From the NCBI RefSeq assembly GCF_027587205.1, contig NZ_JAPDOD010000002.1, forward strand, positions 310,001-374,000: DNA of 64,000 bases, given 5' to 3'. Position 1 is the first letter of the stretch. Each line of letters opens with the position of its first letter. The notes under the pieces are model-generated. The model saw nothing but the letters and a program-made list of their open reading frames with translations, was not told the origin of the DNA and did not search any database. This DNA comes from Solirubrobacter ginsenosidimutans. GTDB taxonomy: Bacteria; Actinomycetota; Thermoleophilia; Solirubrobacterales; Solirubrobacteraceae. Position numbers and translations under genes: made by a program. This document shows, in pieces, positions 43,405 to 51,800 of this stretch.

Positions 43405-44421
43405 CTAGCGGTGAGCCTTCATGACGCGGCGCTGATCGGCATCGGGAATGCGCAGGAGCGCTTCGTTGCCGGCGAGGGGCAGTCGCTCGTAGGTCTCGAA
43501 CGTCGTGCGAGTGGTCTGCGCGCCACCCGCGCCGAGCGACGGCTTGATCCGGTAGGTCACCTGCACCGGAACGTACGTCTCGGCGTCGACGAGGTACTCG
43601 ACGCGCACGGCGAGTTGGACCCCGCGACCGTCCGGTAGGACCCGTCGGGGGCGGTCGCCGCGCAGGAGCAGGACGCGCCGGCCGTTCACCTCGGTCTCTC
43701 CCGCGGGAGCGAGCTTCCCACCGGCCAGCAGCGCGCGGACACCGGCCACCGGGTCCGCGCCCGCGTCGAGCGCGCTTTCCGACCCAGTGTTGGCCGCCAC
43801 GTAGCCGGCGAGCTCTTCCGGCGACAGCTTGTGCTCGCGCAGGTAGTCGTCCCACGACCAGGCGCTGCGGAAGACGCCGTCCGCATAGTCGCTCTCGGTC
43901 ATCCGCGGCGTCCCATCTTCGGCGGGCGTGATCGTCATTCGTGTCCGGGTGCGCAACGGATCGAGCGCCGCCCACTGCTCGACGTTGCTCTGTCCGATCG
44001 CCTTCCCATTCTCGTCGAACTGCTGCGTCCGCACGATCGTGTGGACGATCTCGCCAGGCGCCCCGAGCGCCGCCCGCGCCTCGGCGACGACATCTGGCGA
44101 CGACCCACGTCCGAGGAGCACGACGACCGCGGCGGCGAGGGCGGCGGCGAACACCGGGACGAGCACGCGCAAACGGCGCCGAAGACGCGGCCGCCCGGGC
44201 GGGCAGGAAGTGGCGCCGCCCGCGGGCGCCGGGTCGCGGGGCGCCGCCGGGTCGGCGGGCGCCGATTCGCGAGGCGCCCCCGGGCGGGCCTCGGCGGCAA
44301 GGTCGCGGGGCGCCGTCTCGGTGGTGGCCTGTAGGCGCGGCACCAACCATTCGATCGGCGGAGCGGTGACCGGGTCGGGGACGGGGTCGGCGGCGCGCAG
44401 GCGGTCCATGAGGTCGGTCAT
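43405..44421 (-). CDS. Membrane-anchored protein co-encoded with a sigma factor (possible anti-sigma factor)
   Basis: 338 residues from ATG 44421, overlapping the sigma factor stop as ATGA; the frame extends upstream without homology. Cytoplasmic N-terminal part (1-110) contains an Asp/Pro/Ala-rich low-complexity segment, then one membrane helix (LVPVFAAALAAAVVVLLG, about 92-115 of the conserved part) and a large extracytoplasmic domain (GEIVHTIVRTQQFDENGKAI, RTRMTITPAEDGTPRMTESD, VQLAVRVEYLVDAETYVPVQ). Position and topology fit an anti-sigma factor or envelope sensor, but no zinc-binding anti-sigma HxxxCxxC motif is visible. Confidence 0.75.
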   Translation of the reverse strand: MTDLMDRLRAADPVPDPVTAPPIEWLVPRLQATTETAPRDLAAEARPGAPRESAPADPAAPRDPAPAGGATSCPPGRPRLRRRLRVLVPVFAAALAAAVVVLLGRGSSPDVVAEARAALGAPGEIVHTIVRTQQFDENGKAIGQSNVEQWAALDPLRTRTRMTITPAEDGTPRMTESDYADGVFRSAWSWDDYLREHKLSPEELAGYVAANTGSESALDAGADPVAGVRALLAGGKLAPAGETEVNGRRVLLLRGDRPRRVLPDGRGVQLAVRVEYLVDAETYVPVQVTYRIKPSLGAGGAQTTRTTFETYERLPLAGNEALLRIPDADQRRVMKAHR

Positions 44422-44912
44422 CGGTCTTCCTCCAAGGCTTGGGCGAGCCGCTTGCGGGCGCGGTGCAGGCGCACGTGGAACGTTGCCGCCGAGCAGCCCG
44501 CGGCACGCGCGGCGCGCTGCGTCGACAGGCCTTCCCACGCGGTCAGCAGGAGCGCTTCACGATCGATCGGGCGCAGCGTCGAGAGCGCCGCTCGCAGGCG
44601 CGGGTCCGGCGCGTCGTCGTCGGCCGGCAGCGGTTCCGCGGCGAGCCGGGACTCCAGGGCGGTTCGGCGGCGCACGGAACGCAGCCGGTTGCTGACCACG
44701 TTGCGCGCTACCGCGTAGAGCCATGGCAGTGCGTCCGGCGGGACCTCGTCGCGTCGGCGCCACGCGATCAAGAACGTCTCGGCGAGCACGTCTTCGGCCT
44801 CGTCGGTGCCGCAACGCCGGCGCGCGTACGCGAGGACCGCGCCGGCGTGCGCTTCATAGAGCTCCACGAAGCGGGTGTCGGGCATGGCGGCGACCGAGGA
44901 GACCGAGGTCAT
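44418..44912 (-). CDS. ECF-type RNA polymerase sigma factor
   Basis: 164 residues from ATG 44912; GTG 44933 is an alternative. Region 2: FVELYEAHAGAVLAYARRRC, EDVLAETFLIAWRRRDEVP, ALPWLYAVARNVVSNRLRS. Region 4: LRPIDREALLLTAWEGLSTQ, RAARAAGCSAATFHVRLHRA. Directs RNA polymerase to an unknown regulon, probably envelope-related given the membrane partner encoded in overlap. It is divergent from the TetR gene at 45023. Confidence 0.9.
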   Translation of the reverse strand: MTSVSSVAAMPDTRFVELYEAHAGAVLAYARRRCGTDEAEDVLAETFLIAWRRRDEVPPDALPWLYAVARNVVSNRLRSVRRRTALESRLAAEPLPADDDAPDPRLRAALSTLRPIDREALLLTAWEGLSTQRAARAAGCSAATFHVRLHRARKRLAQALEEDR

Positions 44913-44983
44913 ATCCGCTTCTGTCCGGCTCACGTCAGGACTTACCGGAGCATTTCGACGACGCCGGAAATCGAAGAATCTCG

Positions 44984-45011
44984 TACGTGATACGTGAAAG
45001 CGTATACCGTA
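44984..45011. promoter_or_regulatory. Inverted repeat upstream of the TetR gene
   Basis: TACGTGATACG, six bases, CGTATACCGTA: arms match at 9 of 11 positions, ending 11 bases before the TetR ATG. Probable TetR autoregulatory operator in the gap shared with the sigma factor gene. Confidence 0.6.
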
Positions 45012-45022
45012 CGGAGTACCTC

Positions 45023-45748
45023 ATGCCGGAAGCGAGAGACAACCACGCCGCACCGCGCAGCATCGAGCTTTTGTGGCGCAATCACGGGTCCTCGACCAGG
45101 GGGCCGAGGCCAAGGCTCGACCTCGACCAGATCGTTAGGGCGGCAATGAACGTTGCAGACGACGAGGGGCTCGAGCCGCTTTCAATGCGAAAGGTGGCTG
45201 AGAAACTCGGGGTCGGGACGATGTCCCTCTACACGTACGTGCCGGGCAAGGGCGAGCTGCTGGATCTGATGTTCGACCAGGCCGTCGCGGGAGCCAACGA
45301 ACTCGGCGAGGGGACCTGGCGCGAGCGTGTCGAACGAATCGCACACGAGAACTGGTGGCGCTGTCACCGGCACCCCTGGCTGCTCGAGATCACCCCCACG
45401 CGCCCAGTCATGGGGCCAAATGTCGTCGCCCGCTACGAGCACGAGCTCGCCGCGCTCGACGGCATCGGCCTGACCGACCAAGAGATGGACGCCGTCGTCA
45501 GCCTCGTCGCGGGCCATGTCGAACGCGCGGCACGGACCGCGCTCCGGTCGGCGCGTATGGCCGCCGGCGCGGCGGCGCTCGAGCCTCGTGTCACCGCAGG
45601 CCAGTTCCCAACGGTCGTGAGAGTGGGTGCAGCGGCGGGTGAGGAGCCAAACGAGGCCTACGCACCGGAGCATTCGTTCGAGTTCGGACTGAGCTGCATC
45701 CTCGATGGCGTCGCAGCGTTGGTGCAGGGTCGATCTTCGGTCGGCTAG
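45023..45748 (+). CDS. TetR-family regulator (TetR_C type)
   Basis: 241 residues from ATG 45023 with GGAG in front; the open frame continues upstream across the antisense of the sigma gene. Helix-turn-helix LDLDQIVRAAMNVADDEGLE, LSMRKVAEKLGVGTMSLYTY, then a tetracycline-repressor-type C-terminal domain (WWRCHRHPWLLEITPTRPVM, MDAVVSLVAGHVERAA). Unlike classical TetR genes it is not divergent from an exporter; the next gene on the same strand is the giant secreted protein, a possible target. Confidence 0.88.
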   Translation: MPEARDNHAAPRSIELLWRNHGSSTRGPRPRLDLDQIVRAAMNVADDEGLEPLSMRKVAEKLGVGTMSLYTYVPGKGELLDLMFDQAVAGANELGEGTWRERVERIAHENWWRCHRHPWLLEITPTRPVMGPNVVARYEHELAALDGIGLTDQEMDAVVSLVAGHVERAARTALRSARMAAGAAALEPRVTAGQFPTVVRVGAAAGEEPNEAYAPEHSFEFGLSCILDGVAALVQGRSSVG

Positions 45749-45783
45749 CGGCAAATCCTGTTGACGAACTGTCGATTGTCGCT

Positions 45784-45814
45784 GGACTTTATTTCTCTCA
45801 TTTGAAATAAGTCC
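45784..45814 (+). promoter_or_regulatory. AT-rich hairpin in front of the giant gene
   Basis: GGACTTTATTTC, loop TCTCATTT, GAAATAAGTCC: an 11-pair stem with one bulged T, 37 bases before the ATG. It stands out in GC-rich DNA. It may be an operator, the terminator of tetR, or a 5' UTR structure. A TTGACG hexamer lies about 20 bases upstream. Confidence 0.5.
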
Positions 45815-45851
45815 GGGGGTCGGAGGAATCAACGGAGGAGAGCCGTTACTC

Positions 45852-48800
45852 ATGCGCACGCTGCGGTCCACGCTGCTCGCACTCGCCGTCGCCCTTGTGG
45901 CCGGCGCCCTAGGGACGGGAACAGCGTTCGCTGACACCGTCGTGGTCGACGCGGTCGATACACCGCTACCGGCCTTCATGCCGGCGAACACGTCGATTCA
46001 TACCGGCGACACGGTGCGCTTCGAATTCGACAGCGCCACCGCGACCCACACGGTCACGTCGACGAGTCCGAACTGGACGATCAACGAGGCCGTCGGGGCG
46101 GGCGGTGCGCCGATCTCGCGCACCTTCAGCACCCCCGGCACCTACACGTTCGTCTGCAGCGTCCACAACGGGATGAGCGGCTCGATCACGGTCGCCGACG
46201 CGCCCGCCACGCTCAGCAAGGTCCTGGTGTTCAGCAAGACCGCGGGCTTCCGGCACGACTCGATCCCGCAGGGCATCGCGGCGATCCAGGCGCTCGGCAC
46301 GGCCAACGGCTTCACCGTCGACGCGACGGAGGACGGCGCTCAGTTCACCGACGCCAACCTCGCCCAATACGACGTCGTCGTCTTCCTCTCCACCACCGGC
46401 GACGTCCTGACCGACCCGCAGCAGACGGCGTTCGAGCACTACATCCAGGCGGGCGGCGGCTACGTCGGCATCCACGCCGCGACCGACACCGAGTACACGT
46501 GGCCCTGGTACGGGCAGCTGCTCGGCGGCTACTTCCGCAACCACCCGGCCGGAACGCCGACCGCGACCGTCAAGGTCGAGGACGCCAACGAGCCCTCGAC
46601 GACCGGTCTCCCGGCCTCCTGGAGCCGCGTCGACGAGTGGTACAACTTCCAGCCGCCGACCAACCCCGTGGTCAACGGCGGCGGCAACGACTACAGCCCG
46701 CGTGACAGCGGCGTCCACGTGCTGATGACGGTCGACGAGTCGACCTACGCCGAGGACGACGGCAACACCACCGACGACGACCACCCGGTCTCGTGGTGCA
46801 CCGACTTCGACGGCGGCCGCGCCTGGTACACGGCGATGGGCCACACGCAGGCCTCGTTCGCCGAGCCGGACTTCCGCGCCCACATCCTCGGCGGCCTCAA
46901 GACCGCCGCCCGCACCGTCACCGCCGACTGCGGCGCGCCTCGCCAGGCGCCGCCGGCCGCGAGCGACTTCGAGGTCCGCGCGATCGACGACGACACGAAG
47001 AGCCCGATGGAGCTCGCCGTCGCCAGGGACGGCCGCGTGTTCTACGTCGAGCGCATCACCGGTGAGGTCAAGGTCATCAAGCCTGACGGCACGGTGCTGA
47101 CGGCCGGCGTGATCCCGGTCTCGAGCGTCCAGGAGAACGGTCTTCTCGGTATCGCGCTGGACCCGAACTTCGACGTCAACCACAACGTCTTCGTCGCCTA
47201 CACGCCGCTGCCGGACTCCTCGACGGAGACCCGCATCGCGCGCTACACGCTCAACGGCGACCTGCTGGACACCGCCTCGCAGAAGGTCATCTTCCAGATG
47301 CAGAACCAGCGCACGGAGTGCTGCCACTCCTCCGGCTCGCTGGCCTTCGGCAAGGACGGCAGCCTGTACCTGTCCACGGGCGACAACACGAACCCGTTCG
47401 CCTCGGACGGCTTCGACCCGATCGACGAGCGTTCGGGCCGCGCCTTCTGGGACGCCCAGCGCACGTCGGCCAACACCAACTCCTACAGCGGCAAGATCCT
47501 GCGCATCATGCCGCTCCCGAACCCGACGGCTCCGGGCGTCGGCACGGGCTACACGATCCCGACGGGCAACCTCTTCAACGAGGCCGACGACACGACGAAC
47601 AAGACCCTTCCCGAGATCTTCGCGATGGGCTTCCGCAACCCGTTCCGGATCACGGTCGACCCGATCTCCGGCAAGGTGCTGATGGGCGACTACGGCCCGG
47701 ACGCCAGCGCCACCAACCCCAACCGCGGCCCGCAGGGCAGCGTCGAATACAACGTCGTCACGCCGGGCTTCTATGGCTGGCCGTACTGCATCCGTGACAA
47801 CGTCCCGTACAACGACTACGACTTCGCCACCAGCGTCTCCGGGCCGAAGTTCAACTGCGCGGCGCCGGTCAACAACTCGCCCAACAACACGGGCCTGACC
47901 AACCTCCCGCCGGCCAAGCCGGCGGTGGCCTGGATGGGCTACACCGAGACCGACCCCCGCAATCCGGGGCTCGGGACGGGCGGCGCCCCGACGGGCGGCC
48001 CGCGCTACCACTTCGACGCGAGCCTCAACTCCGACACGAAGTTCCCGGCCTTCTACGACCGCCAGTGGTTCATCGGCGAGTGGAACAACGGCTGGATCAA
48101 GACCGCCACGCTGAACACGGACGAGTCGGCGGTGACCAACGTCGCGATGACGCCGTGGCAGGACACGTTCGCTCGCGTCCACGAGATGGAGTTCGGCCCC
48201 GACGGCTCGCTCTACGTCATCGACTGGGGTAGCGGCTTCAACGGCAACAACGCCGACTCCGGCATCTTCAAGATCGACTACATCAAGGGCGCCAGACGCC
48301 CGATCGCCCACGCGGCGGTGGACAAGGACAACGGCCCCGTCCCGCTGGCGGTCCAGTTCTCGAGCGCCGGCTCGGTCGACCCCGAAGGGACGTCGCTCAC
48401 CTACGCCTGGGACTTCGACGGCAACGGCACGACCGACTCGACCGCGCCCAACCCGACGCACACCTACAGCACCGCCGGGACCTTCAACGTCAAGCTGACG
48501 GTCACCGATCAGGCGGGCATGGTGGGCACCGACACGCTGACCGTGACCGCGGGCAACACACGGCCGACGGTCAAGATCGACTTCCCGGAGGACGGCCAGT
48601 TCGCCGACTTCGGTGACACGATCGCCTACAAGATCACCGTCACCGACCCCGAGGACGGCACGATCGACTGCACCAAGGTCTCGCTGAACATCCAGCTCGG
48701 CCATGACGAACACGCCCACCCGCTGTCCACCAAGACGGGCTGCGAGGGCACGTTCCAGACGGCCTCGGACTCGGGCCACGACCCGAACATGAACATCTTC

Positions 48801-51800
48801 ACGTCGATCGTGGCGACGTACACCGACAAGGGCGCCGGCGCGGCGGGCGCGCTGACCGGCCAGGACGACGTCGTCCTGCACACCCGCCGCAAGCGGGCCG
48901 AGCACAACAACGGCACCGGCCGCATCCCCGGCTCCACCGCGACCGGCGATCCGGGCACCCAGGAGGAGGCCACCCAGGACGCTGGTGGCGGCAACAACGT
49001 CGGGTTCATCGAGAACGGCGACTACATCTACTTCAACCGGATGAACTTCGAGAACCTCACGCGGGTCGACTTCCGCGTGGCCTCGGGCGGAGCAGGCGGC
49101 AAGGTCGAGCTCCGGATGGACTCGCCGACCGGCGCGACGTTCGCCTCCGCGGACGTGGTCCCGACGGGCGGCTGGCAGAACTGGGTGACGGTGTCGGCGC
49201 CGATCACCAACCCGCCGCAGGGCACGCACGTGCTCTACATCGTCTTCACCCACCCGACCGATCAGGGCGGCCTGATGAACCTCAACTGGTTCCAGGTCCA
49301 CGGCAAGGGCGCCGCGGTCTCCGCGCCGCCCGACGTGACCGCGACGGCCACGCCCGCGACCGGGCAGGCGCCGCTCAACGTCGCCTTCGATGCGACGGCG
49401 ACCGACCCCGAGGGTGAGGCGCTGACCTACCTCTGGGACTTCGGCGTGACCGGCACGAACACCGACACGTCGACGCTCCAGGACCCGAGCTACACGTACG
49501 TGAACGCCGGCACCTACACGGCCAAGGTCACCGTGACCGACGCCCAAGGCATCAAGGCGAGCACGACCGTCGACGTCCGCGTGACCGGCGCGCCCAACCA
49601 GTGCGACCAGAACGCCAAGTCGGACGAGTTCAACGGCACGGGGCTCGACCTCAACCGCTGGACCGTGCGGCGCAGCCTGAACAACATCAGCGTCACGAAC
49701 GGCGAGCTCGTCCTGCCGATCGACAACGGGTCGATCTACCAGGGCGGCACCAGCGCCGGCAACATCATCACCCAGCCGACCCCGGCGGGCGTGTGGACGG
49801 TGACCGCGAAGGTGCGCGTCGCCGAGCTCAACCAGAACTACCAGCAGGCCGGCCTGCGCGTGTACTCCGACGACGACAACTGGGCGTCGGTGCACATGAT
49901 CTCCGCGGGCGGCACCCGGACGTTCGAGTTCATCTACGAGAACGCCGGCAGCCCACGCAACACGGCGGCTGACAACGTCGGCGCCTTGCCCGAGACGGCT
50001 CCGCTCTCCTACTACGTGCGGATCCACTCCGACGGCACGAACCTGACGGCGTCCTACTCGTTCGACGGCGACACGTACCTGCCCGTCGGCCAGCCGGCGC
50101 CGCTGAGCACGTTCTCCAACCCGCAGATCGGCCCGGTCGCACTCAGCGACCTCGCGGCCAACAAGCCGAACTCCTACTTCGACTGGGTCCGGTTCGATCC
50201 AGACACGCCGGCCGGCGGTGGCAACACCGTGCTGGAGGAGTTCAATGGCACCGACGTCGCGACGCCGCCGTGGGACGTCGTGCGCCGTGACCAGGCGATG
50301 ACAGTCGGCGCGGGGGCGCTGCACATCCCCGCCGCACCGGGTGACATCTACGGCGACAAGAACGACGCCAAGAACCTCGTCCTGCGGGCGGCGCCCACGG
50401 GTGCCTGGACCGCCACCACGAAGGTCGCCTTCGAGGGCACCGACCAGTGGCACCAGGCCGGCATGATCCTCTACACCGACGACGGCAACTTCGTGAAGTT
50501 CGGCCGCATCGCGACCGAGACCGGAGGCACGGGCGTCGAGAAGTTCGAGTTCATCGCCGAGACCAACGGGACGCCGCGAAACGACGCGGCGGACTCGACC
50601 CCGAGCATCCCGGCCGCGTTCCCGAAGGACTACTACCTCCGGATGGTCTCGGACGGGACGAACGTGACCGGCGCCTACTCGACCGACGGGACGACGTGGA
50701 CCCCGGTCGGGCGTGCGGCGGCGATCCCGGCGGGCGCGAAGATCGGCATGTTCGCGTTCAGCAACGCGGCGGCGACGTCGCCGGTCGCGGACTTCGACTG
50801 GTTCCGCATCGAGGGTCCGGGCGGTGGCGGCGGTACGCCGTCCGGCCCGAGCCGCGACGACGACTTCTCCGGCACCTCGCTGGACAAGTCGCGCTGGAAC
50901 GCCATCGTGCGTGACAACCCCGCCTCTTACAACGTCAGCGGCGGCAACTTCAACCTGACCACCGAGCTCGGCGACATCTACACGGGTGACACCAACCCGC
51001 CGCCGAACAACTTCATCCTGCAGTCCGCGGACCACGCGGGGGCTGACTGGGTGATCGAGACCAAGCTGTCCTCGACGATCACCGACGGGTACGCCCAGGG
51101 CGGCCTGATCGCCTACGTCGACGGCGACAACTACGTGAAGTTCGACGCCATCTCCGACGTCGGCAACACGCGCATCAACCGCCTCGAGCTGCGTTCCGAG
51201 GTGGGCGGTGCCATCCAGAACCCGACGCCGGCCGACCCGGCCGTCGCGGCGGGCACGACCAACATCTGGCTGCGGCTGAAGAAGGCCGGGACGACCTACT
51301 CGGGCGAGTACTCGTTCGACGGCACGACCTGGACCGCGGTGGCCACCACGACCCCGAACCCGATGCAGTCGCCGAAGTTCGGCCTGTTCTCGTTCGGTCC
51401 GCAGGCGCCGGGTGTCGGCGACGTCACGTCGTTCGACTACTTCACGCTCGACGGGCAGGACCCGCCGAGCGGGTGCAACTGCAACGGCCCGGGCGACGAG
51501 TTCGACGGCACCGCGCTGGACGCGTCGAAGTGGAACGCGATCCTGCGTCCCGACAACACGAAGGCCAAGCTCGAGGACGGCAAGCTGAAGATCACCACCG
51601 TCCTCGGTGACATCTACACCAACGGGGACCCGTCGGCGACGCGGAACTTCATCCTGCAGCAGCCGACCAAGGCGGACTACGTCCTCGAGACCAAGGTCGA
51701 CGTCACGCAGCTCAACGGCGGCTACGCCCAGGGCGGCATCCTGGTGCGCACCGACGACGACAACTACGTGAAGTTCGACGCGATCTCCGACGTCGACAAC

